Positions 46,201-56,249 of a DNA stretch of 64,000 nucleotides are shown piece by piece. Source of the stretch: Isoetes taiwanensis (taxonomy: Eukaryota > Streptophyta > Lycopodiopsida > Isoetales > Isoetaceae). The stretch covers positions 62,001 to 126,000 of the forward strand of contig JAJEKV010000342.1 in NCBI GenBank assembly GCA_021234155.1. Direction: 5' to 3'. Positions within the stretch are counted from its first letter, which is position 1, and every line of letters begins with the position of its first letter. Both the position numbers and the translations under genes were made by a program. The notes beneath the pieces are model-generated. The model was not told the origin of the DNA, searched no databases, and was given only the letters and a program-made list of their open reading frames with translations.

Positions 46201-47235
46201 TAAGTCTTGCAATTAAATTTCTTAGACTTAAAATCATGGCTATTGATTTTTATTTTTCAATTAAATTTCTTAGACTTAAAACTGTGCTATTGATTTATTT
46301 TTCAAAACCAACTTCGTAAAGGAGGTAAAAATTTGATGGCATGTATTGTTTCGCTATGCTTCCTATTGCATATGCCGCTGGCTCTTGGAAGTAACACCGG
46401 GCGGAGTGCATAGGCATCTGAGACCACCGTGAATCGCGAATTACGGGGAAGGATGCCAAGTGTTACAACACCTAATCGCCATAACGTTATGAACCCAAGT
46501 ATGAACCCTCCAACAAATCGGCGATGAAATGTAAGAATAGACCCATCCATCACAACCCCTAAAAGTCGGTGATTATGAACATATTTTGCTTAAGCATCGA
46601 AAAATCATGCCTTGAGATCGAGCAATGGGGCGATAAAGTAACCTTCTCGCTAATAGCGTCTTGTATAATTAACATGTCGCTAGATATCCTTCCGACCACA
46701 TCACCGTCCCTGCCTCTCATCGAAAAATCCAACATCTTGGTTGAGCATTGCCCCCGTGTATCTAACTCTCGGGTCTACATTTGTTTGCCTTTCACCGTTT
46801 GCATCCAACGGGGATACCGCCAAATCCCACAAATAAAAACATTAATGAATGAAATGGTTGCCAAATAGAGCCCGATCTAGTCCTTAGCATTACAAAATCA
46901 ACTTAGTTACGCTTTTGCCCACGATGCCACCAAGTCATCAAGGCCCGGATAGCCCGAGAAAAATAGCTTTTCTGCAGGAAGCAAGATGAGTTGTATTCAA
47001 TTGAAAAGCGATTAACTTAAATTTATCCATGCATTTGGTGGTACACGGGATACTAGGCTATACATTTCATGGGAATCGTTCATCAAGCTACCTAATTTTG
47101 TTAATCAAACTTCCAAAGGCGAGAAAGAAAGGGGCATTATTAATCCATGCGCTATGGCTCCCGGGGTCCCAAACTAACATGAGAATCCAATCTTTGATGT
47201 CCGTGATATGCAAAAAACTTAGAAGAACCCATTGC
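43265..47235 (-). pseudogene. ABCB-type (MDR/PGP) transporter pseudogene, NBD2 missing
   Basis: Read from high to low coordinates this is a plant ABCB full transporter, a plasma-membrane efflux or auxin-transport type. TMD1 begins at about 47,040-47,235 (DIKDWILMLV, then a frame change, GAIAHGLIMPL). It continues at 46,560-46,900 (WMQT; GRDGDVVGRISSDMLIIQDA) and 46,300-46,560 (FVGGFILGFITLWRLGVVTL). About 45,740-46,016 includes LLMWYGGVLI. NBD1 has a damaged Walker A at 45,490-45,540 ([10 protein letters not shown], Gly to Glu), a Q-loop region at about 45,200-45,320 and a signature region at about 44,960-45,050 ([14 protein letters not shown] only after a frameshift). The switch His region is replaced (IVGTPPIYH). 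TMD2 starts at 44,199-44,504 (NAPEWPFFTVGTIGAMFAGV) and ends at 43,269-43,562. NBD2 is absent. Frameshifts, the lost Walker glycine and the truncation make it non-functional. Confidence 0.9.
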
Positions 47236-47574
47236 AAAATATTTGAATTGGATCAACCAAACTCGAGACATCAAACCCGCCTTTGTTTTACCTCAAGAGG
47301 GTGAGCCTTGATCCAAATGCTACTGAAATTTACGCCATCCCCTACATCTTATGAGTCTCGAAAATTACAGCTGCCGATAGGCCGCAAGAAGATTGTTGCG
47401 GCCGTTCACCGTACCATGCCGAAGTTCATAAAGTCATTTTCCGCAAAGAAACGATTTACCCTAGAAGCTTATCTTTAACTCCACGTAATGAAATTTCATT
47501 CTGTTAGGGGTTCGAATAAAAGCACCATCCGCAAATGGCTGACCGAGTTTTTCGGGCAACAACCGGTTTGGAGC

Positions 47575-47670
47575 GGTCCACTGAGAATATTTTAAGCATA
47601 TGCCAAAGATATACCGGATATTCCACAAATCTACATAAACAAGGGTTTGCCCCTAGGGGCAACCCAAAAA
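47575..47670 (+). repeat. Hairpin-ended repeat, copy E
   Basis: Plus-strand copy ending in GGGTTTGCCCCTAGGGGCAACCC at 47,643-47,665 and AAAAA. To its left are ACATAAACAAGGG, TCCACAAATCTACAT and ATACCGGATATTCC, complementary to the bodies of copies A and C. Similarity ends at the A run. Confidence 0.7.
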
Positions 47671-47671
47671 T

Positions 47672-49800
47672 GAGACATTCAGAGGGTTGGGGTTGAGCTA
47701 GCTAGAAATTAAATTTTTATCAGTTCAATAGAGACGAAATATTGGCCTAGCATTATTTCATACGCATGTTTATCTTATGTAGATAACCGGAGGCTGACCT
47801 TATAAAGCTTGACATTCTAACAGCCAAATGAAGCATTTCCTACAATTGTGAATTGCATTGTTGATAAACTGAGAACATTCTAGACAGGTATAGATCTACA
47901 CTCTGCAATGAACCTATCACTTAGCCAGGTATTCTGAGCCTCAACGTCCCATTAGGCTACAGTGATTTGAGTTTTGATAGAAATGTTCTACAGTTAAGGA
48001 ATGGTTCGTAGAAGAAAGCTACGGTCCACTCTTTTACGAATTCACATTGCCGTCAAAATTGAGGTTAACCATTCAGACCATAATTTTTAGTTATATTCTC
48101 TATCAAGTCTAGAAGAGGTGGCAATTTCAACCTGGAAAAGCAAAAGAAATTATTACCTCCATGGTTGGAGTGGAAATGCAGCACGTTAAATTCAATATTT
48201 TGCACAAATTTTGGTATAATAGATGTACGTAATAAATTTGATCGCCAAAGAAGGAAAAGTTGACATGCAAAAAAACCCTGTAAAGGCACAGTATGTGCTC
48301 TGCAAGGATGTAGAACAAATCCTAATTGAATTTTCACCAGTTGGGTGATCTTGTTGGTGGCCTTAAAAGTTCCTGTTCCAGCCACATCCTCAATAACTAA
48401 AACCTGCACAAATGCCATGAAATGACACTGTCACTAAATCCTAGTTAACATGCTACAAAGAAAAAAGAAATAATATTCAATGAGTAGTTTGGATATTTTT
48501 CTAGCCTATAATGCAATACCATAGCTTAGCGGCCAATCTACCTTTGCTATTTGAAAAGCAGGGCATTTCCTAGTGTGCAGCAGACATATGAAGAACATGC
48601 AAGGTCAGATATAGAAAACAAAATTAGAAAGAATGCCTTTTAAGCCTTGTGTCAGACTTGTTATTCTTTTGAATAGCAGTGATTATGATAATTCTGTAGT
48701 TGCTCAAATAAATGCCAAAATTCTAAGATTTGACATACTGGCTTGTGATGTGGGATTTGTTGCAAGACAGTAGTGCCAGTGGACATGGCCTTAAAGAAAA
48801 GACACATTTGAAAGCATTTTTATGGATAGAGAATACACATTGGAAAGAGAAGACACACTTTCAAAATACAGATGAAGGGTGTAGCATCCATTCCAAGCCC
48901 TATTAGAAGTAAGGTATCATACTTTTTATAGTCTTGTGCTGGGGCTCCAGATGAGCCACTCAATCAGCAGCTTTGGGGAACTTGGCCAGTATACAAATGT
49001 GTTAGATACCATTTCAAATATCCTCTTCCTATGCCTTCTCCTTTTTTGTATCATACAATATTACTTACCATGAAAGATGGCTTCTCAAATAAGAAAAGAT
49101 GCCAACGTGCAAGCCCAAATGATAGTAGAAAAGGGAGCATTTACAAAAACAGAGTAAATAATGTTTTCCAAATTACCATTTTGCATGCGAGATCAGAGCT
49201 CCAGACAAATTAAAAGAACATCCGAGGGGGAAATGGCGGTTGAGGCGCCGTTCTTGGCCGGCTGAGGGCAGCGGCCGCCCTCTCTTCAGCAGACCGGAAC
49301 AGCGGGTAAATGAGGTCAGAATCGTGGTATTTTGGTGCTAGCGGAGACAGGGAATGGATTGTACGGCAAGAGAAAAAGATCTCACCGGAGGTTTACAAAT
49401 TTTTCCTTTTTCTATTGGCGCTTTGGCAAGCGGTAATCCTCTAACGAGGTTCCATTCTTTATTATGTCTTTGAATAGACACACCGAAATGGTAGATCTTT
49501 AGATGCTGGCCTATAAGGTGAAGAATGGAAGCTACAAAACTAGGTAAAGGAGATATTTTGTATTTCTTTTTCCAAGCAGGGGAAAATCATAACTGTCTCT
49601 TTGTGAAGAATTTGTCCTTGGCCCCCTCTCCTTGCTCTTTCTTGCTCTTGAAAAGGTTTGTAGTAGAATTTCTGAAAAAGAATGGAGTATCTTGATCTAA
49701 AATCACAGGTTCATTGCATACACATGAAATTATAAGAGATGTCGAGCTAGGGAGTTCAGCAGCAGATGATGCTTACTTTCAGATTTCAAATATGATGTAT
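47672..49800. other. Gene-poor stretch with one exon-like piece
   Basis: On the minus strand, about 48,300-48,405 reads VLVIEDVAGTGTFKATNKIT followed by QLVKIQLGFVLHPC, bounded by GTGCAG upstream and a GT-like site downstream. It could be an exon, but I cannot name it. A short GC-rich patch at 49,215-49,330 contains CGGCCGCCC and may be a promoter-like island. I see nothing else. Confidence 0.3.
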
Positions 49801-49814
49801 TACAGGTAGAAAGA

Positions 49815-50020
49815 TTAATTTACGCACTCGGTTTTTGGTACTGCTATGCCAAGAACCTCATGATCAGAATAAGTTCTGATGCTTAACTGGTCATGCTCAA
49901 ATATTTGTTTGAGTGAGTGCTTGCTCAGGTACTGATGCCTGAGCTTCTTTTTAACCTGCTGGTACAGAAGAGGAGAAGTCTGATGGCTGGGCTTTGTGTC
50001 TAGCCAATTACAGGCTATCT
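49815..50020 (-). CDS. Possible terminal exon of an unrecognised minus-strand gene
   Basis: A 70-codon minus-strand frame follows ATGATGCAG, a possible acceptor, and reads IACNWLDTKPSHQTSPLLYQ, VKKKLRHQYLSKHSLKQIFE and ends TECVN then TAA. The composition is protein-like and uninterrupted, unlike most frames nearby. No upstream partner exon is evident, so it may be an orphan or decayed exon. Family unknown. Confidence 0.3.
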
Positions 50021-50559
50021 GCATCATATAAGCACGATTTAATTAATTAGAGAATTTCGGAATTCTCGTTTAGCATGAAATAGGTTCTTGGGTGTCTATA
50101 AAACACCGCAAATGGTTGCAGCGGAGTAAAAGTTGACGTTTTTTCCGATGTTTTTTGGGCACAACCAGCGATGTATCCGACTTTGACATGTATAAGGCTA
50201 GTCCAAGCTCCTTCAGCGAAAGTAAGAGCGGTCCACAAGAAAGAGTGAAAACACTTTCGGCCAGATCGCCACTGGCGAAGATTTGAAGCTTCCTAGCCAG
50301 CCCATGGATGTAATATTACAATTCCGTTAAGCTCTACACACCGGATAAAAAGAATTGAAAGTGATAATGAGGATCGGGTGGCTTAACATTGTGAGTTGTC
50401 GTGGTCAAGGAATGCTTAGACCAAAAAACTGAAATAGTAAACTCAAAGCATTGTAAATTGTATTCCTCAAACATTTCAATGTACATTCCCTTTTGCCATA
50501 TGGGCGTAAATTAGTCCATCTGGGTTTCCGATACTTTCTCGTGTACAACACCTAGCTCT

Positions 50560-53500
50560 CAAGAAACTATCCTATCTACATGTTCCGCCCCTTTGGAAAC
50601 GATCTTCCGGTCCATCTCGGTGTAGCCTGTTTTATCCGGGATTTCTACGGACATGGCTGCGCGAAGGAGTTGGACATGTGGATCCGGTCCTTTCAGGTCG
50701 GGAGATCCATGGGGGTCCTTCGACATACGCCACCACTCGCCGGGGACATGCGAGCATCTGGGTGCATGGAAGAGTTTGGTTTTTTTCATTGCCGGAACCT
50801 CGATGCTCTTGTGCTTCGATGGCTCACCCTCTTGATCCCTAGAGGGTCCACGGCCATGCCTACGTATTCTAAACTTCGACCCACTGTCAAGAAAGGCATG
50901 TAGGCATCAAATTTTCATTTAAAGCCCCCAATTTTTGAAACATCGGCTCTAGCGCCAGAATACCTTTTCTCGGTAGCCTCCTTAAGTCTTTTTCGCTTCC
51001 TCGTGATTCTTTCCTCAGAAGCTTTTCTCATCCATTTGATCCAAGATTGAATCGATGTTAGATATATCCTGTTCATTGGGTAATGTTTAAATTGATCGCA
51101 TGAGGATCATTCTCGGGCTCTGCCTTTATCCTCGTCATCTGTCTCCCCAAATGCTGTTCGACCAGCTTTTTTTCGAGCTTATCCAGAAAGCCCTCAGAAA
51201 TCGGGCACACTTTTACCCCCGCTTTAAAAGCAATACTCTTCTTTCCCCTGCAGTGAAGGCGACACGAGAAGCGCATCGCTGAAAAGAAATCAAGAACACA
51301 ACCATCCTTCAAGACAAGCTTGTCAACCGGTGTAGTAGGCATATGATGTCTTCTAACCGGCACTTCATCACGCGGGTCACCTTCCATTCCGGACAAACTT
51401 GTACCGGGTTTACCCGTGAAATATGTATGCCATTTCTTCTTCATTTTCTCATCAAGATCTTCGCCACCACCGACATGCATTTGGCGGTGCCTTCCTCGTG
51501 GTGCATTGCTCAATTGTGTCAAACGAAGCTCCCGGCAGATAATCGCGTTCACCACGAGTCGCTCGTTGATGCACATATGGGTGATGTAATACCGATATTC
51601 CTTCACCCTTTTCTTGTTCACCCATCCCGCTCGTCATATGTACCCTACGTAAATATGGGACCCGCTTTGAATTTGTTTTTGGTCGCATAAGCAATCCGCA
51701 AATTCGCATCGCATCGTAATCACAAGGTGATAAATGTTAGCAGCTTGTCATGCTTGGATATTCTTGTGAAGAGTTCCATATATTTCTTGCACGCCCATAA
51801 TGCGAGAGAATCCTCTAAAGTCTATGAACACCATAGTAGCATTCTCGCATTAATCGGAGTGGAGGTGGGAATCCTTCCTTTGTTACAAGATGCACAACAT
51901 TTTTTCTTCTCCTTGATCTTGATAGCCTCTTCGTGTTTCAAAATCGATCTAATGGGTTCTAGAAATGCAACGGCAAATTACCCACAACATGTTCCTTATT
52001 GTAATTGGGTTTCACGACTCGTATCCGAATCGGATATATCCGTAATCCGGCCGTTTTGTGAAAGCGGTGAAAGTCGAAAAGCAACTCCTCCCAAAAGTGT
52101 AATCTTTCTCCCAAAGCGGGAAGCCGCATGACAAAATCTCTTTCCGTGATGAAGTCGAGGCTTTAATATCAATGGCGCCGGGCCGGGTAATTAAACCCGC
52201 CATGATATCCGCTTTGCACCTTAACGCGATGTCTTTCCTTCCAAAATCTCATCGAAAGTAGCCGAGAAGCCTCTACATTAGACATGCCTCGAAGGTATCT
52301 TAACCAGTTTTGTTGAAGAAGTCCTTCGAGGGGCTTATCAGAAAATCTCCATGCTCATCACAAAGCTTCTTGTTGACCCATCTCATGGCCCACTTCCATT
52401 AACTTTCGAAAACCCGCCTCCATAAAAAATAAATTGCTTCTCGCCCTTTAGCTCCTTCACCTTTAACGTTGTGGTAGCTATCTCGTGGGAAGTCCTACAA
52501 AACAAATGGTTAGGAAAATCAGCGTCGCGATGTCTTTGAGCAAAGATAATAAAAATACCTTCCATCTTGCCAGGAGGTGGTGGCAGTTACCAATGGGACC
52601 TTGAGGAGGACAACCATACGCTTTTATGTTGATCGAGCCGCTGTTGAAGCTTCTCTAACAATTGCTCTCTATATACGGGTGTTAGCGATGACTTCATTGC
52701 ACCAATGCTCAACTCAATATATTCTCTATCCGCCAAGTTTAGTTAAGCACTCTTGTTCTTCTCCTCGCCAGAGGCTTTAGCAAACTCCATCTGTTGTTCC
52801 CGCTTCTCCAACAAGACAAAGATAGCAGCTTGAGCTGCACATATACCGTGGTTACCGATATTATCCAAAATTTCTTGCCCTTCAAGTCATCTCTGTACTC
52901 CTATGTGATCTTCTTCCCGAAATAATGTGCACTTGTAAGTCGACGACCACAAACCGTAAATCATGAACAATAACAATCACCCGTAATGGGGGTCAAGGGG
53001 ACAACATCTACGGGTGAGCACCTCCAGGATACGCCTTGAAACTCTTCACGTAGAGTCTCAACGGGTCGCTTGAACGCATTCGACGCGCGTGAGGTTAGCA
53101 GGAGCTGGTTCGAATCGAATATTGAAACCTTCATAAACTACCACACCAAGCGGGTAGAACCGCTTTGAATTGTTCAAGCTTCGCGGCAGTTTGTTCCCGC
53201 CAATTTGGCGCTCTTCTTCGTGGATTGAATTTGAGGTTCTGGCCGGGCAGCTCGTATAATAGGAAATCCTAGCCTCTTGGACGGCGCAAAGACCGAGGAC
53301 GGAAGGGGGTGTTGGAAGAAGAAGGTTCAAGGCTATCGTGAAGTATTGAGTTTGGCCGAGTTTGATTCCGAACTTTGGAATGCTAGAATCTTTAGGGGAC
53401 AAAGAGGGGGGAGCACAAATAGCCGTGAGGTTGAGGTTGACGGATTTATGCCAGCCAGATGGTTGGGCAGTGGAAACAGGCTCAACCTGAGAGGGTGTGG

Positions 53501-53560
53501 GTTCGGAAGAGGCCTCTCCGGGCAGATACGGGCTTCACATGTTTTTTCTTCGCCTTGAGC
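50560..53560 (-). pseudogene. Decayed minus-strand gene, unrecognised (transposon-associated)
   Basis: Coding-like minus-strand pieces run from about 53,560 to 50,560. About 53,060-53,200 ends in NIRFEPAPANLTRVECVQAT. About 52,900-52,960 gives FTVCGRRLTSAHYFGKKIT. About 52,012-52,160 includes FPLWEKDYTFGRSCFSTF-like sequence that breaks. 51,073-51,621 is a clean 182-codon frame. 50,559-50,789 gives HVPGEWWRMSKDPHGSPD. The composition is basic and GC-richer than the flanks. I do not recognise the family. It is divergently oriented from the DUF7869-type gene at 55-59 kb and could be the second gene of the same element. Confidence 0.4.
51073..51621 (-). CDS. 182-codon open frame, unrecognised
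   Basis: This is the longest frame in the block and the best preserved piece of the minus-strand gene described above. It reads INERLVVNAIICRELRLTQL near the start, then a Lys-rich segment (DEKMKKKWHTYFTGKPGT), VDKLVLKDGCVLDFFSAMRF, and CPISEGFLDKLEKKLVEQHL towards the end. The N-terminal Met is probably internal, because similar sequence continues upstream in another frame. No known domain is visible to me. It is probably soluble, with no membrane segment. Confidence 0.4.
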   Translation of the reverse strand: MNKKRVKEYRYYITHMCINERLVVNAIICRELRLTQLSNAPRGRHRQMHVGGGEDLDEKMKKKWHTYFTGKPGTSLSGMEGDPRDEVPVRRHHMPTTPVDKLVLKDGCVLDFFSAMRFSCRLHCRGKKSIAFKAGVKVCPISEGFLDKLEKKLVEQHLGRQMTRIKAEPENDPHAINLNITQ

Positions 53561-54179
53561 CCTTAACCAATTAGGTCCATTATGTAAGGCATCTTCTCAT
53601 CTCGTTTAGCTTCAAATTACAATGCTAGGTGGTTTTTTTATCGCCGCAAACCTTTTCTCTCGCATGTGGAGAAGCTGCATAATATATCCCTATTGCCGTT
53701 ATTCCGCACAGAGACGTGAGATTCGTGGGACCGCCGGTATCAGCCCATATCCTTTTAAAACCGGGTGAACATTCTTTCCGATGGGCGGGCTTGTTTAATT
53801 TGCTAGCCGCCATGAGCGAGGATCATAGTTTGTCCATTTGGACATACTCAATGAATCGCAAATTACGCGGTGTCCTCTACGGCGCATATAATAGCCGCCT
53901 TGGACATTGTTTTTGTTCCTTCCACATAGCTTATTGCAATTCCCACCGCCGTATGTCATCGCTTTCTTGCCAAATTCCGAGGAACAAAGCGTAGGTCCTT
54001 ATGGCGGTGTCGCTTTTCGGCCTCGCGGGAATTGCCCAGGTAATTTCTATACACCACTTTCTTTCATTTGAAGGTGTGATGATCTTATTGGGTTCAACGC
54101 CCGGGCGACATACAAATCCGCGTATCGCATAAGAAGTGGGTCAAGATTCCCTAATGTCAAGTTCTTCCGTATCGACGCC

Positions 54180-55140
54180 AGGATCGGGTCGCGATCTTCA
54201 AGAGAGATTAGGACTATTAATCACATCCTCATGAGTGATTCGTAAGATCACAAACGCCAGATGGTGAGTTGCTGAAGAAGATCGCGACCGCCATGTTGTT
54301 GACCACCAACACGCATCGCCGCCGCCAACCGAAAGCAATCGCTGAGATCGCGCATCGCATCCGTCCGACATTGATCGTGATCATGGCCGCATCCCGTTGA
54401 GTTCCGCATCTTCTAATGACTACATTACTTAAAAGGTGAAGAGTCTAATTGAACATGCACTATCGAAAAGAAATCGCGCCACGATCTTCTTGAGCCGAGG
54501 GGTTGGAACTAACCTTCTCTCGAGGTGGGCTTTTTGGTGCCATGGATCGCCCGGCTGGAAGCTTAAAAAACGGGTTGATTTCGACCGTGGTGGAAGGCGC
54601 TTCGGAGGAGGCTGGCGCTGGGAATCGCGGAAGGCGCCGAAATCGGGCGGGCGGAATGAAAGTCCAAGGGATCGCGAGAATAAAAATGGCCTGGTGAAGC
54701 CGGATTAATTTAATCCGCACGTCGCGGACCTCGACACGCCATAAATGGCAGCCATTATTACGGCCGGCAATCATAAATACCCACCATTAATGTACCAGTA
54801 TTAATGGACACACAAATTCAAATTCAAAAGTGTACGTAATAAAGTGCACCTCCAAATTCAAAAGTGTACGCAATAAAGGCCCTACGGAACCATAATTAAG
54901 ACGCTTCGAGCGCCGGGTTGAAGGCCCGAAGAGACAACCGATTTCAAATTTTAAACCTGAATTTCAAGGCCGATGAAGAGGGCGGGATTTCGATTTGTAA
55001 TCGAAAGGTGGTGTTTCGAAGGCGCTGTTCTTCTCGTCTGGTCATTTCGTTTGGTTTTTGAGGCGCCGATCCGCTCATCGGGCTATAGTGCTCATCTTGA
55101 AGGGCGCCTACTCTAAGCTTCTGGGGGTACAAAATCCTAA
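54180..55140. other. CpG-rich region between divergent genes
   Basis: Rich in CGATC, GCGATC and CGCC words, with no convincing coding frame. A 26-bp unit starting CAAATTCAAAAGTGTACG is repeated at 54,819-54,844 and 54,853-54,878 (34-bp period). It lies between the minus-strand and plus-strand gene remnants and could have served as a shared promoter region. Confidence 0.4.
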
Positions 55141-55189
55141 TGCCTTTCTTCGTCTATCCAAATTAGAAGTTGTCGAATCGTGAGAGATT

Positions 55190-55468
55190 TTGATTTGTTG
55201 TTTATGTATAGGTTATAATAGTGCCCTCACAACCATAACAACATATGCACCATCTCTTTCTTGGTATATGCCGCTCAGGATCTCAGATAATCCGGTTAGC
55301 GAGGCCCAATTGAATTGTTTATTTCTGGGACTAATTGATAGTGAGGGAATATCACAAGAACATAATGGTTACGCTAATGGTAGTGCTAATGGTTTTGCTC
55401 CCAATTTGCTCAATTCACGCATGATCTCCATTTTAATTAACCGAGGGCAATTTTCGTTGTGGAAATAA
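55190..55468 (+). pseudogene. Possible N-terminal piece of the transposase-like gene
   Basis: A 92-codon plus-strand frame (GLIDSEGISQEHNGYANGSA in its middle) is followed by coding-like pieces up to 56.6 kb. It may be the N-terminal part of the DUF7869-type gene, but I recognise no motif in it. Frame changes separate it from the next piece. Confidence 0.25.
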
Positions 55469-56249
55469 TGTTTGCAATTAATATTCACATAGACATTTGA
55501 TTTGCAGACTTACTCAAGCATCTATTTTTGCTCGGCCGATTGCTCGGATGTCCAAGATGAAAGAATCGTGACTGCGCTCATCCGGAGCATAGCAGCTTAC
55601 ATAGCGACGCCGAGATTACTTCAATTAATCGCGATTTGCATCTTTTCGAGGTAAGTCTAGTGGATAGGTGGTTTTAAATGGTTAGTTAGATTAGACAAAG
55701 TTTCTAGGTAGATTTGAAGGATTGAAGGTCCACCATAGAGGTCGGATGGATCGCCGTCGCGATCTCCCTACTGTCGATTGTCTTGTGCTTCATCATTTAT
55801 ACCCATGTGTTCAAGAGAATCGCCTTCGCGATCTTCCCGAGGTATTATGTCGCCCCTTGGGTCTTTGAGTATCGTGCATTTTTCTTCTAATGAGGTCCAG
55901 CCAAGACGCCATCGCGATGTTGACGGCGATGTTGACTTTATTCGGGATGGAAGCTCTACGGTCTTTTGCACCATTGGGGAAGAAGGTGGTCGAGGGCAGA
56001 GTGCATAACTTCAAAAATCACCACAACGCCCCGCGCTGCATTTAATTGATAGTAGTTTCTCTAGTCGTTGTCTTTGATGGGCGATACCACCACTTGGCTT
56101 CCCAGGTTTTAATTGAACCACCTAGAGGAGGAGGTTGGTAGCTTCATTCTTTGGTCCAAAAGTTTAACGCTCATGATGAAATCACTCCAAAGACCCGATG
56201 TTAGCACACCACCGGGTCGATCAAACGGATAAATTGGCAACTTCCAAAG

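Noticed and set aside
49215-49330. GC-rich patch read as a gene start (ATGGCGGTTGAGGCG)
   Set aside because: The frame stops after about ten codons and no downstream exon could be linked; at most a promoter-like island.
51727-52131. 134-codon plus-strand frame
   Set aside because: It lies antisense to the coding-like minus-strand gene remnant and shows no motif of its own.
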